Position numbers and translations under genes: made by a program. The notes beneath the pieces are model-generated. The model saw nothing but the letters and a program-made list of their open reading frames with translations. It searched no databases and was not told where the DNA came from. From Mugil cephalus (taxonomy: Eukaryota > Chordata > Actinopteri > Mugiliformes > Mugilidae), in NCBI RefSeq assembly GCF_022458985.1, contig NC_061777.1, positions 20,549,668 to 20,613,667 of the forward strand: DNA of 64,000 bases, written 5' to 3'. Below, piece by piece: positions 1 to 10,987 of this stretch (positions are counted from its first letter, which is position 1; each line of letters begins with the position of its first letter).

Positions 1-1474
1 TCAAGGAACATAGAGGAAGGTAAAAATAGCAGTGGACAGTGAGGACAAATACAAACTATTACCGGTTTGGCTTTTCAACCATACGTCAACAGTAGTTGCA
101 TAATTTCCTGTCGCTTTGACATCAACTTTGGACATATTGTAAATAAATGTAAAATTAGTTTTACGCGCTGCAGTCATCATTTTATTCATATGTTGAAGAA
201 CTACTGTGCAAGAAAGGCTTTGGTTTTAAGCTGCCAGCGGAAACTAAGAACATTTCCAAATGAACGCCTCACACCAAACTCGTCAGAACTCAACAAGTCC
301 ATTACCAGTGTTGCAATCATAATAGCACAGGACGTTACACGTGCTCGCGTTGGCAAAAGCTTGGTACCTGCAGCTTATTAGGGCCACCCATGAGGAAAAA
401 AATAAGGGGAGGTCGATTTTATTTTTTTATCATGCAAAAAAATTTAGATTGGAGAAAAAAGTTGAAAGTAGAAAGTGGACCTTTAAACCGGCAGTACCGT
501 ATGTGTATGGTACCGGCGATAAGCCAAAGAAGACTTTTGGGGCTTAATTAATAATTAATATTAAGAATTGTATTGTGACTACTTTTTCAGTTATATTGCT
601 GATATATTGGACTGTGGCATGTCAACAGTGGATATTGTCACACATTGTTGCCTTGTCTGCCTTGTCTGCTGAGGGATGGGGACATCATAGCTCATAGAGT
701 CCCCGAAGTCCAGCACAGATGCATACTGCATGTTTTTTTCTTTAAATTTCGACTTTTTGTGCATGATGCATTTTTTCTCATGGGATTTAACACGGTGAAC
801 CACTGAGGAACCACATGCTTTTTTTTATTCATGTCGTGTTCATGAATGTTACGTTGCACCTCAAGTGTTTGTCATTTCTGGGTCTGGGCCTTATATCGGT
901 GATGTCTGTCATATTGGTGTACCCCTATGTAACTACTGTTACTGGCATGCACAGCCCATGAACAGTGGGGGGAAAATAACTTCAGTTATCGTTCAGTACT
1001 TTGCAGATTTTGACATTTAGTTAGACAGTTAGTTTTTCACTTGTTTATCTTGTTGTTTGATATTGTGAATTGAATATGCATGATCTTGAATGAACATTTT
1101 TCTTAACATATTTGCACTTTTCTCACTTTGACTAAAGATTTGTCTTAAAGCCTAAGTGTTAATACTTTACAAGTACTGCGATTATGTTGTGAAGGAGCTG
1201 ACATAACATTATCATTTTAGAAAAGACTTGTTCTTGTTCTATGAGCTCCCTTTAATTAAATCCAATTACCTGCTCATGTACTTTTTTTTAAAAAAAAGTA
1301 GCATACAGCTAATGAATTCTGAATAACACATAATTTTATAGTTAGAGTGATGGAAGCTCATTAAAAGTTCCTTACTCTCAACTTCTACCAGTGAGTCAAC
1401 CAAGAGCCTATATGCTGTAAACTTGCTGTTTTGGCCAAATTTGGTATACGTATTTTTCTCCTTTCTTCTCACAG
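1..1474. other. AT-rich sequence without a recognisable gene
   Basis: No conserved protein, RNA or repeat family was recognised. The short ORFs lack codon structure and splice context. If the terminal exon at 1475 is real, this stretch is the intron before it on the + strand. Confidence 0.4.
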
Positions 1475-1616
1475 GTGTGAAGTGGGTGATGCTCAGTTGG
1501 AAAAAAGTGTTGTCACTTCTGCTTTTCAACTGTCAATCAAGTCTGATCAAACCCTAGCCGTCCACATGGTCCTGATGAGTTTCATGGGCGAAAGACGGTT
1601 TCTCATTCAGCTATGA
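1475..1616 (+). CDS. Probable 3'-terminal coding exon of a + strand gene entering from the left (partial)
   Basis: A pyrimidine-rich tract ending in TTCTCACAG at 1474 is followed by 47 codons ending in TGA at 1614-1616. The exon enters in phase 2. The peptide begins CEVGDAQLEKSVVTSAFQLS and ends FMGERRFLIQL, which is amphipathic and protein-like. About 430 bases downstream is an AATAAA (2043-2048), so the stretch looks like a last exon plus 3' UTR. The rest of the gene would lie left of the window or in the preceding intron. I do not recognise the family. It could also be a chance open frame behind a good acceptor. Confidence 0.4.
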
Positions 1617-2042
1617 TTTCCTCTTATTAATACTAATATTTAAGCTGATCTGTCACAGACTTTGGACAAGAATTATTAGCAACAAGACCATATAACTACT
1701 GCACATACTGTCAGTTTAATCTTTTTGTCTTGTATTACATTAGTTTTGTTTTTGTTTTTTGTTTTTTTGTTTTTATCTACAAGACAACTTGGACTTGGAG
1801 CCGCAAGAAACGTGTTATTGTTGTTGTTTGGGTTCTCTGCACCATAGTGACACTAATATTGAACTGAATTGTGTTTTGCAAACATTGGACCAAAGGTGCT
1901 TGCTTTTGTTATCAATATTTTATGTATTATGCATCTGTTGTGTGCGCCCCCCTCACATTTTGACCTGACATCACCTTCATCAACAGTGCAGTGCTCTCCA
2001 CCTTTTTACACGTTTAAGTGACACAGATATTTAATAATAGAA

Positions 2043-2048
2043 AATAAA
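2043..2048 (+). terminator. AATAAA polyadenylation signal candidate
   Basis: An AATAAA hexamer lies in an AT-rich stretch 430 bases after the stop codon at 1616. It would end the transcript carrying the 1475-1616 exon. A second AATAAA lies near 2320. Confidence 0.35.
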
Positions 2049-5000
2049 GAATGGCAGTTTTTAATCTCTATGTTATTCATTTGCCATTTGTATTCTTGTG
2101 TTATTGTTTACTTCTGTTCAATGAACATATCATGAAGACTTAGTAAACTAACTAATTACCTGAAATATTATGTTCTTTTTTCCTTTTGCCAATAACAAAA
2201 ATACAGGATTCATATATTTGTTTGCTGCCATATGTGAAAAGATTTGTTTGTTTTTTTCCTTTGTGTTGGGTTACTGCTTTGTTTGAGTGTCATTTTTGCA
2301 CTAAAAACTACTCAGTGGAATAAAAATATTGAAAAACACTGACTTCGTTGGCTTGTTGCACTTTGTAGAAAATTACATACTTCCTTTCAGGAAATTGGGA
2401 GAAAATTACAGGAAGTTTAAAGCTTAAGAAAATTGCAGTACTCCTCAAATCGTTTTCATTTGAAAAAACGTCCAGTGCTGTACCAGTGAACATGCAACTG
2501 GTCCTTCGTGAAGTAAGAGTGATGAATATGGTTTAGGGATATCTGCTTAAAACCAAAAAACTAAACCACTGCAAGTCTAAAACTTTTTACAGTATATTTT
2601 ATTTAGTTTTATGGTTTATGGGTCTGTCACGATTGTGGCAACTGTTATTTTTGTGATATAAAAGCACCCACTCACACACACACGCACACACACCCACAAA
2701 CACTCACAGATACACAGACAAGCACAAACAAAACCGGCTCAGCAAACCAAACACATTCGCCCAGAGAAGCTAATCCACAAACACACACAAACAACTGACA
2801 AGTTTCTCTCCGCGGACACCTGACGTGAAGAAACATGGCCAGATGCACTATCACAGGCTGCACTACTGTTTAAAGTTTTAGCACTGCGGACGGTACTTCA
2901 GCATCCATAGGAAGCCATAGGAAGTCAAGGAAGTGTTCAAGGTCCATTCAAAGGGACTGCATCCCTGCCAGGAGGCTGAGGTGGGCAGTTATTGCATATA
3001 TGAAAAGGTGGGTGTCACTTGCGGCCCAGTGAGCTGTGTGTCCTCTCACTAAAGGTCAATAAGCTTCTGCTCAGTTCTCAGTTTCTTCCCAAATCCATTA
3101 AGCCCTCCACATTCTCCCATGGTTTGTTTTGTTTTGTTTATTTGTGGCTGTGGAAACTTGATGTAAAATCAGCCGACATGTAAAATTGGCCCAAAAAAAA
3201 AACAACAACAAATGTAGCAGTGATTTGAATTTATCTACCTCACGTATGCAATAAGTCGAAGTTATAAAATGTAATATTCACTCTGGAGTTCATAGAATAT
3301 ATTTTTATTCATTCTCCTCAATGTGTTATTAATGTACAAGTCAAACACCCTCAAGGAACCACAGAGGGCATGACCATATCTCAGATGAAATAAGGGAGAG
3401 AGAGAAAGTTGCAATAAAACCGAAGTAAATCCCTTTGATAGCATTTGGCAGACGGTTGCTTGATATACCTCAGGCTGGATATTAAAAATCTCGGATGGGC
3501 TGTCCAACTGACAACTTAATCCATTTAGAGACACTGAGTAAGCAGCAGGAAGCTGAGTCAGGGTCAGTGTACACAGAGGTCTGTCATTTCTCACACGGCG
3601 CACAATACGTTTTTCCCCGGTAATCTATCCACACACAAAAACAGCAGAGAGGAAAGTGAAAAATGTACTTCATTTTCATATGATGTTTAATTAAAGGTTA
3701 ACAGTGCAAAAACTCAAGAGTATAGGGTCCGCCGTTAAAAAAACAACAACAAAGAACATCAAGAACATGTTGGAACATCAGTGACTCGATGTGCGACAAT
3801 GATATGCGTAATCCTTGAATTGTGAAGGGTAGACAAAATGACCTTTTGAAAATGGAGCAGTTCAATATGTTAATTAAGGCCATGTTACGACGTAGCACAA
3901 GACTGGCTGGGGGCACGGCGGCCTCAGTGACTTTATTTTGCGCCTTCCTTCATCTTTCAGAGGATGCTGAAATGAAATACAGTTCAGTTGCTGTATTTCA
4001 GATGGAATAAAAAACCTAGACCCGCACTTATCTGACGAGGGGAAATGGAAGACAGTTATGCAAATACGCTCATATGTAGTTGAGGGTTCTCTCAAAATAG
4101 ATTCCTCAGTAGAGCTTACATTAAAATGCAATGTGCAGCATTGTTAGAGTGTAAATAGTTTAACATCAACTGGATCTTAATTGATAACATTAGCTAGATA
4201 ATAGCAACATCGACCCCACATCTCAAACAGACTACTTCTATTAGCACAGTTTCATGTGTACACCATGTTAATAGTGTTCAGAAGAAAGTCAATTCGAATG
4301 GCCCCCTCTGGTGGAATTAACAATCCCACTACTCCTGATAAGTTAGACTCCCCAAGTTGTGATGTGTTTGTGGATGTTTTTAGAAACAGAGACGATAAAT
4401 TTAGTTGTTTAAAGGCTTTTATGTCATTTATAGAAACGTGTATGAGGATAACTCAACAGCCACATCCTTCCATTGCGAGTTTTATTTTCCTACATTAAGT
4501 GGCGCGGTTGTTTGTGTGCTAACCCGTTAGCCTCTCTGGCCTGTAGGCGCCAACAGTTGCTTAGCAGCAGTTTTCTCACAACTTAGAGCTGACACTAATT
4601 TTACAATTAGTATTTACTATCGGCTTGAATCCAAACAATTAGTGCTGCCTTCAAATAGAACTTGTGCGTTTGTGGTTACAACATGGGAAGTACACACAAA
4701 ATGCTTGATGCTTCAGATGACATCGGCAATAAGCCATGAGAACACTGTTTATCTAGCTAACGAGACAGTGACTTAATGTTGGAAATGCCAAGGCTTAATG
4801 AAAGGATGAGGCCGTTGGGATTACCAGTATTATTGTTATTATTAGTAGTAATAGTAGTGACATAAAATTTACTTCTGCCATTTCAGCAAACTAGTCACAA
4901 GTCGTGATCTCTGACCTCTCTGAAAACTTCCAGTTAATTAATTAGAATGAGTCTGAAAATTGGTAACCATTGACAATGAGAAGTGTCCATCATTTCAAAT

Positions 5001-5066
5001 GCACACCTTGAGCAGTATTATAAACTCAGGCCAAGGAAACTGATGGGAGGAGTGTACTGCTCCACC

Positions 5067-5152
<86 letters not shown>

Positions 5153-5359
5153 GGATCAAAACCATTCAAAGTCAAACTGTTTCATGATGCATTGCTCTGG
5201 AAGTTACTGTAATGAATTTCTCTGGTCCACAAAAAAGTAGACACGACACAAGTTTGTTTGCTCTTTTCCTGAAAATAAAATCTGAGAAACAGTGCAATCA
5301 TACAGTTGGTAATGTTAGCTGACGATGACTCATGTATTGACAGGCGCCTTTACAGCCAA
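2049..5359. other. Intergenic DNA with simple repeats
   Basis: The stretch holds a CA-rich tract near 2670-2710, short A-runs and the GATA array listed separately. A - strand ORF at 3262-3603 and a short - strand ORF around 3874-4131 were considered but not supported as genes. Nothing else was recognised. Confidence 0.5.
5067..5150. repeat. (GATA)n tetranucleotide microsatellite
   Basis: About 21 uninterrupted copies of the GATA/AGAT unit. The perfect array suggests a young, length-variable locus. Confidence 0.98.
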
Positions 5360-5365
5360 TTTATT
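5360..5365 (-). terminator. AATAAA polyadenylation signal on the - strand (candidate)
   Basis: TTTATT on the + strand reads AATAAA on the - strand. It lies about 45 bases beyond the stop of the open frame at 5410-5565, the spacing expected of a compact 3' UTR. Confidence 0.35.
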
Positions 5366-5409
5366 TAAGCTCCCCAAACAGATGAGCTCTGGCAGGTGTT
5401 ATTGTCTGT

Positions 5410-5565
5410 CTACCGGCTTCTCCTCAACAGGAACGTGACAGAGTCACCGGGTGGATAGAAGAGGGCACTCACAACGTACCATCTCTTGTCCTTCTCAGAC
5501 CTGCTACTGATGAGATGAAAATTTGAACCAGCCTGCATGGACAGGTAGTTCAATAGTGCCATCCT
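5410..5565 (-). CDS. Candidate 3'-terminal exon of an unidentified - strand gene
   Basis: Reading the - strand, an acceptor-like CACTTTATCCAG is followed by a 51-codon open frame ending in TAG at 5410-5412, with AATAAA shortly after. The peptide is protein-like: it contains the stretch SEKDKRWYVVSALFYPPGDS and ends in a basic LLRRSR. A second frame over its first half also looks protein-like (LYPEDGTIELPVHAGWFKF), so the frame is uncertain. Direct joining to the exon at 6399-6585 is out of frame for the longer reading, and a LINE remnant sits between them. The gene may therefore have another exon or be degenerate. Family not recognised. Confidence 0.3.
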   Translation of the reverse strand, partial: RMALLNYLSMQAGSNFHLISSRSEKDKRWYVVSALFYPPGDSVTFLLRRSR

Positions 5566-5819
5566 CTGGATAAAGTGTGGGCTTCATGTTGTGTCTTGGG
5601 TTTTTGCATTCTGAGCATCCTCTCCCAATTTATTTTTATCATACAGCCTATTCACTGAGCCAGGTTATCCAATAGCCATGTGTCTTTTATCCAAACTTAA
5701 ACTAGTAACATATCAATGATAAAAAATTCACATTTGTGCTGCAGGAGTGAATTTAAACAACTTGTGATGCAGGGTTTTTTTGCCCAAATGTTTAAGGTTC
5801 AAAAAAATATATACATATA

Positions 5820-6372
5820 TTTAAGTGTGAGCAACAACAAAGTTGGAGTCGGAGGAGCAGAGAAGGAGGTTGGTGGTGCCGTCTGTATTCACGGGTAACG
5901 TGAGGTCTTTGGCAGTGGGATGGATGGACTTTGTGCGCTTGATAGGATCTAAAAGGAGTGTGTCATGAAAAGTGCTTTGGAGACCTGGATTCATACAGAC
6001 CACAGTATGTCTGTGCCCGGCTTCGGGACTCTATGGGCGGATACGCTCTGTTGGGGTTTACATCCCTCCTGCAGCGGACAAGGTAACACCATGCGACACA
6101 ATCCATGCGACTGTTGCTATGCAACTGGCCAAACAACCACATCACCCTGGACACTATTTTGCCAACTACTTTTGTACATTTGTTCATATTACCAAGTCTG
6201 TTTTTCTTTTTTTTTTACTGTTAAATATATATATATATATATTGTTTTTTTGTTTTTTTTTTGGCTAAAACTGCAGGGCCTCCCATAATTTCACATGAGA
6301 TGTAAATAGATAACTTTGGGACTGTATTTCATTGTTTTTTTTCTGGACAAAGACAATAAAACTTCTATTGCG
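5820..6372 (+). mobile_element. Internally deleted non-LTR retrotransposon remnant (endonuclease part plus tail)
   Basis: The region matches, at clearly visible nucleotide similarity, the copy at 7610-8107. One frame retains GVYIPPAADKVTPCDTIHAT, which resembles the VYIPPSA...CD.I segment of the apurinic-type endonuclease domain of teleost CR1/Rex-like LINE ORF2. The reverse transcriptase part is missing. The element ends in an AATAAA-containing tail after a short (TA)n run near 6225-6241. Frames are broken. The family name is from memory of fish elements, not a search. Confidence 0.6.
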
Positions 6373-6398
6373 TTTTAAAACTAAAAAGTGTCACTCAC

Positions 6399-6585
6399 CA
6401 TAAGCAAGACTTCCATCACCTACCAGTGTTTCCACTGTGTTGGCTGAAAACTGGTCTAAGACCAGCTGTGATTCCTTCCACCAGGAAAGAAACGTTTCAG
6501 GAGAATGCATGACAGAAAAAGTCCTATCCTGCACAGCTCTGGGACCAAGGACCTGCTCCAGTGTCCTCAAGACTGTCCGAGCCAT
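6399..6585 (-). CDS. Candidate internal coding exon of an unidentified - strand gene
   Basis: On the - strand a good acceptor (TTTCATTTGACAG) precedes 62 open codons and a consensus donor (G|GTGAGT) follows at 6398. The exon starts in phase 0 at an ATG and ends in phase 1. The peptide starts MARTVLRTLEQVLGPRAVQ, contains the motif FLSWWKESQLVLDQF and ends VGDGSLAY. Its GC content and codon pattern look coding compared with the AT-rich surroundings. It may pair with the candidate last exon at 5410-5565. I could not assign a family. The ATG at the exon edge may be a start codon or simply an internal Met. Confidence 0.4.
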
Positions 6586-6747
6586 CTGTCAAATGAAACA
6601 TCAGAAATATGTAGTGAATAGGGAACTCTGATTCTATATACAATATTGGCTTAAACAGGTACATGTTTAAGCCATCACAAAACCAAGAAAGATTTTTTAA
6701 ATGTAGGCTACCATACTTCATACTACTACTACTACTACTACTACTAC

Positions 6748-6782
<35 letters not shown>

Positions 6783-7414
6783 TTAATAATCATACTGCAC
6801 AAGGCAAGAATTTGACATCACTACATCTTTTCTACGTACTATTTTATAACAAATAAAAATATGGAAAATATTGCATTAATCCATAAATATTTAGATTTGA
6901 TTTGTAACATTAAAACAGGCTGAATTTTCTTTCAGAAGTCCTCTGATTGTGAGAAAGTTAGCTTGGGCTCCTTCTAGCTAGCAAACTGTGAATGAAAAGT
7001 ATAACATCTGCATACATTTATCAACGGTTTTCCGGTGTTATTCGTTTTTAAATCTAATACAACATTGTTTTGAAAGTGTAAAGCGGACTCCTGAATCCAT
7101 TGTTTCATGATGCTTGATAGAATAAAACGTTTAACCCCAGATACAAGAGTCTGGCCAACTCATGTCATGGGCGCCATGTTTGCTACATCGGAGGGAAGAT
7201 TCTACAGTGTAACACTATGGGGTGGATGTGCCATGTTGAAATATGTCACTTATTTTCACCATTAACAGGCCTATAAAGATTTTAGATTTTTTTTTCTTTG
7301 AAAAATGCGCCTGAAAGAGTGGCTGCATGTCGGCAGTAGCTCCATGAAGAATAAGCTTTTTAGATTATTCTTGGTGTTAATGTTTTTGTCTGTTTGTGCT
7401 GATTTTGTTTAGTT
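6586..7414. other. Non-coding stretch with trinucleotide microsatellites
   Basis: Apart from the (CTA)n(TAA)n tract this is AT-rich DNA in which I see no gene. It would be intronic if the - strand exon at 6399-6585 is real. Confidence 0.4.
6721..6790. repeat. (CTA)n(TAA)n compound microsatellite
   Basis: About nine ACT/CTA units switch directly into about thirteen AAT/TAA units, consistent with one array that mutated its unit. Confidence 0.97.
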
Positions 7415-8107
7415 TTTCTCTGGACTTTTTGTTTTTTGGCTGTGTCGTTGGTCATTAGCTGTGGTGTTCGGCGGAGCGGCTGTTGTGTCCGGTGGTGTGT
7501 TCCTGCTATCAACTGCCCGGAGCGAGGCCTAAATGCTTTGGATGCCAGGCTGAGATTCCCGCTAAACCTCCGAAGAACTCCTGGGGATGCAAAGCTGGAG
7601 CTGGTGGTGGAGCTGGCGGTGGAGGAGCGGAGAAGGAGCTTCAGGTCGGCGGTGCCGTCTGTTCTCAAAGGGATCGTGAGGTCTTCAGCAGCAGACCTTG
7701 ATGGGAACCTTAGGGAGTGTGTCATGAGAAGTGCTTTGAAGATCTGGCTCATAGGACTACAGTACATCTTTGCCCAGATTCAGACTCTACGGGCGAACAT
7801 GCTCTGTTTGAATTTACATCCCTCCCTCACAAGTACGTGTACAAGGAAATGCCATTTGACATGATCGATGCTGCTGTCGCTATACAACTGGTCAAATGGC
7901 CTAACACCTTGGACACTGTTTTTGACATTTTGTATATAATGCTAATTCTGTAAATTTTTTGATTACATTGTTTATTTTCATTTTTCAATAATTTTATCTC
8001 ATTTGTTTTATCTTTCTTGTGTTTTTTGTGTTGTTTACTTTTATGTGCAAGTTACGGTGATAAAATGATTTCCCTCGTGGATCATTAAAGTCTGTCTAAG
8101 TCTAACT
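7415..8107 (+). mobile_element. Non-LTR retrotransposon remnant, second copy of the 5.8 kb element
   Basis: 7610-7925 aligns by eye with 5840-6160, with shared phrases such as GGCGGTGCCGTCTG and GAGTGTGTCATGA. It is therefore a second diverged copy of the same LINE 5' segment. The 3' end at 8060-8107 reads TTTCCCTCGTGGATCATTAAAGT followed by short TCTAAG-like units, typical of teleost CR1/Rex-like LINE tails. The endonuclease frame is interrupted and no reverse transcriptase region remains. An open frame at 7436-7864 is a by-product of GC-rich element sequence, not a host gene. Confidence 0.6.
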
Positions 8108-8794
8108 AGCTAGCATAAGGCTAGCATAAAGCTTGGCTAACTTCAAATGTAATTCATTTGTAAAGCAGTGTCGGGCATCAAGGTATACATTAATGATGGC
8201 ATGACTTTATTTTTTCATCTAAAAAAAAAAGAAATTGACATTTAAGGAGAAATCTGTTGACATCCAGTTCTTCCTTTTAAGCTTCTGCTGCCATAACTTG
8301 AAGGGAAACAGTGAAGTTCCCCCCGTGTTATCCCGATCATGTGCTGCAGCCGTAGGCTGAACACTGTGGCATATTTTAACTTTTAATCCAATTTCTTTCT
8401 TAGATGTAGCTAATACGGCGCCCATGAAACACGTGACCAGCTCAGAACCAATCAGCATAGCAGGATAGCTGAGGGGGTTCATTCCCTAGTTGGCTAGAGT
8501 CTCTGTAATATACGACTCTGTTTAACTTTTGCTTACACTGAACTCCAGTGGCCAATGTGTGTAACTACATGTCACTACAACTACATATAGATGCATGTAC
8601 GTAAACACACATTTACACAATGAGGCCCCTAATTAAACAGTAACACTCACTTGGGAACCAAGAAGTGATAAATATAAGGATACTGGTAAAAATAAAATAA
8701 AACACACATTTCACAATAAACAAAGGGGTAGTTAGTCATTGTGGTCACTGGTGGGCAGTACAATCACGGACTTTGAATATTAGAATATAACCAT
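8108..8794. other. Non-coding DNA between LINE remnants
   Basis: Contains repeated GCTAGCATAA-like words near 8105-8135 and a - strand open frame at 8219-8482 with no recognisable domain. No gene is supported. Confidence 0.4.
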
Positions 8795-9480
8795 TGAGTA
8801 CAACTTCATTGTACTCTAGTTATACAGTGGCAGCGGTAGGGTTTATTAGAGAAGGACGAGAGGAGTATAGGACACTAATCGCTGACTTTGTGGAGTGGTC
8901 CCAGGGAAACCACCTACTCCTGACAAAGGAGGTGGGCATTGACTTCGGGAGTAAGAGGACACTAGTGGAGATGGAAGTAGTGGACTGCTACAAGTATCTG
9001 GGAGTCCACATGAACAACAGCCTGGACTGGACCTGTGTTTGAGCAGACTCTACTTTCTGAGGAAGCTCAGGTCTTTCAGTGTGTGCAGTGAGTTACTAGA
9101 GTCTTTCTACCTGTCTCTTGTTGCAAGTGCCCTGTAAACCGTTGTGGTTTGTTGCGGGAGTAGTACCAGCAAAAAAGACATCAGTAGGATCAAGAAATTG
9201 ATCCGAAAAGCTGGAAATGAGATTGGTAGGGAGGGAGATGTTTGTCTCAGTCAGGGACCAGAGGGAGGACACTGGAAGCTGCTCTCCATTACGGACAATC
9301 AAGCCCATCCACTACACTAACCATTAGAGGGACATTAGAGTAGTAGTAATAGTGAACACTACAGAACTTCTTTTATACCCTACTCTATTGAGCTGTATAA
9401 TAGCTCATCTTTTTATAACAACTAAGTTACCATGACAAATTAATCTCCCTCTTGGATCATTATAGTCTGGTTCAGTCTAA
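8795..9480 (+). mobile_element. LINE remnant: C-terminal reverse-transcriptase region and 3' tail
   Basis: The frame from about 8794 reads EYRTLIADFVEWSQGNHLLL and then DCYKYLGVHMNNSLDW. This is the thumb region C-terminal to the catalytic YADD motif in CR1/L2/Rex-type fish LINEs. After a frame break it continues with SRLYFLRKLRSFSVC and SRIKKLIRKAG. The tail at 9440-9480 reads CCTCTTGGATCATTATAGTCT. Stop codons and frameshifts make it dead. Catalytic motifs are absent because only the 3' part is present. Confidence 0.82.
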
Positions 9481-10452
9481 ATCCAGAGTACAATCATTGA
9501 CTGTACAACCATTGACTGCATACTGTGTGAGTAGAACCATCTACAGCTCAATGTGACAAAGACAAAGGAACTGGTGGTGGACCTGAGGAGGACCAAGGTG
9601 ATGGTGACCCCTGTTTCCATCCAGGGGGTTAAAGTGGACATAGTTGAGGATTTTAAGTATATGGGGGTTCACACTGGCAATAAACTGGACAGGGGAAAGG
9701 ACACCGACGCCCTATACAGAAGAGCCAGAGTCGCCTCTATTTTCTGAGGCGGTTGAGGTCTTTTAACATCTGCAGGACTATGCTCAGGATGTTCTACGAA
9801 TCTGTGGTAGCCAGTGCCATCTTCTAAGCTGGACCCTCTGACAGTGGTGTCAGACAGGAGAATGCTTCATAAAGGTGAAAGCCATCTTTGACAATGAGTC
9901 CAACTCACTCTATGACGTGCTGGCAAGACACAGGAGTTCTTTCAGCACCAGACTGATCACACCACCAGGAAATCATTCCTGCCTGTGTCCACTAACCTGT
10001 ACAACTCCTCACTCTGAGGGTGCAGAACCCATTTTATTAATAAACATATTTATACTGATAATGTGCAATGGTTCATCTCATATACTAGTACATATTCCCT
10101 GCATACTACGTGACTCTGGTCTTTACTATGTGCAATAGTACTGGTCTTTACTATGTGCAATAACCCATGTTTATAACTATACTGATCCTGAGATTGTGCA
10201 ATAACACATGCTTCACTTCATTATTTTCATATACTTGTATATATTTCCTTATATATTCTCACCATGTACAATAATTTTTCCCCACTGTGCAGTACCCCCA
10301 TATTCAATGTCACTGTAGAGCATCATTTTCTTACTTATTCTTATTGCCTACATTGCTCTTTGTTCTTAACACTGGTACACTTTGTGTAGGAGCTGCTGTA
10401 ACGAAAAGTAATTTCCCCCCTGGGATCAATAAAGTAATTCTGATTCTGATTA
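9481..10452 (+). mobile_element. Second LINE remnant in tandem: reverse-transcriptase C-terminus and 3' UTR
   Basis: 9553-9747 reads MTKTKELVVDLRRTK, then FKYMGVHTGNKLD, the same domain as the preceding copy but clearly diverged from it. Further down, LRRLRSF and MLRMFYESVVASAIF follow in other frames, then the region matching 'SNSLYDVLARHRSSFSTRLI'. The element ends at 10,407-10,452 in the signature GGGATCAATAAAGTAATTCT followed by TGATTCTGATT repeats, the classic teleost L2/Rex-type 3' terminus. Non-functional. Confidence 0.85.
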
Positions 10453-10569
10453 ATTCCATTTCCGGTGGTGACCTTAAAAATAAAAGTGCACTCACTGTAA
10501 CTACAGAATTAAGTGCTCAAACCTAACTCCTATTTCAGACTCTCCTACAATGTCGACTATTGTAAGCAA

Positions 10570-10987
10570 AAAGCCCACTCCCCGCGATAATAAGTATAAT
10601 TTTTCATCATTTGCTGCTGTTGTTGTTCCGGTTTTGCTGAAATAACGGCACATAACGCGCACTGTCTCTTTATGACGTATTTTTAAGGTGACAGAAGGAG
10701 GGCGGTTTGAACGCAAAGAGCAAATAGTTCGTGTTAACATGTGTGAATTCAGCCAAAAATACCTGATTAGACCGACGTCCTTCCACACAGTCAGTAAAAT
10801 ACATCATCTGCTCGGTATGTGCTAGCCGATGCTAAACGTCAATGTGTTATTGCCTTCTTCGGAGGACTTATTAGCTCACGTTAAATGCAAGTTGTTTTGC
10901 TAGCGTGCTAGCTAGCTAGCTAGCTTCTTGTCCATTCGTCTTGAACTTTTCTCAGTGGACCGCAGCATCTGTATAAACCTCCTGAAG
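10570..10987. promoter_or_regulatory. anapc5 upstream/promoter interval
   Basis: This interval between the last LINE tail and the anapc5 start codon has a few CpGs (around 10,580, 10,650 and 10,775) and an imperfect palindromic (CTAG)n/(GCTA)n run at 10,900-10,926. A 95-codon open frame on the - strand (10,501-10,788) has its first internal ATG at 10,740. Its Arg-rich start (MLTRTICSLRSNRP) would fit a mitochondrial presequence, but no donor in the right frame was found. No TATA box was seen. A bidirectional promoter is possible but unproven. Confidence 0.3.

Noticed and set aside
3262-3603. 113-codon - strand ORF with a protein-like stretch (TLTQLPAAYSVSLNGLSCQL)
   Set aside because: The acceptor and donor edges are poor, no family was recognised, and it lies beyond the AATAAA of the - strand candidate gene. 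Kept only as a remark.
5067-5150. CRISPR-like regular array
   Set aside because: A perfect tetranucleotide microsatellite without spacers, in a vertebrate genome.
7436-7864. 142-codon + strand ORF
   Set aside because: It overlaps a LINE remnant that is a second copy of 5820-6372; the open frame comes from GC-rich element sequence.
8219-8482. 87-codon - strand ORF between LINE pieces
   Set aside because: It ends in poly-Phe from an A-run, has no splice context and no recognisable domain.
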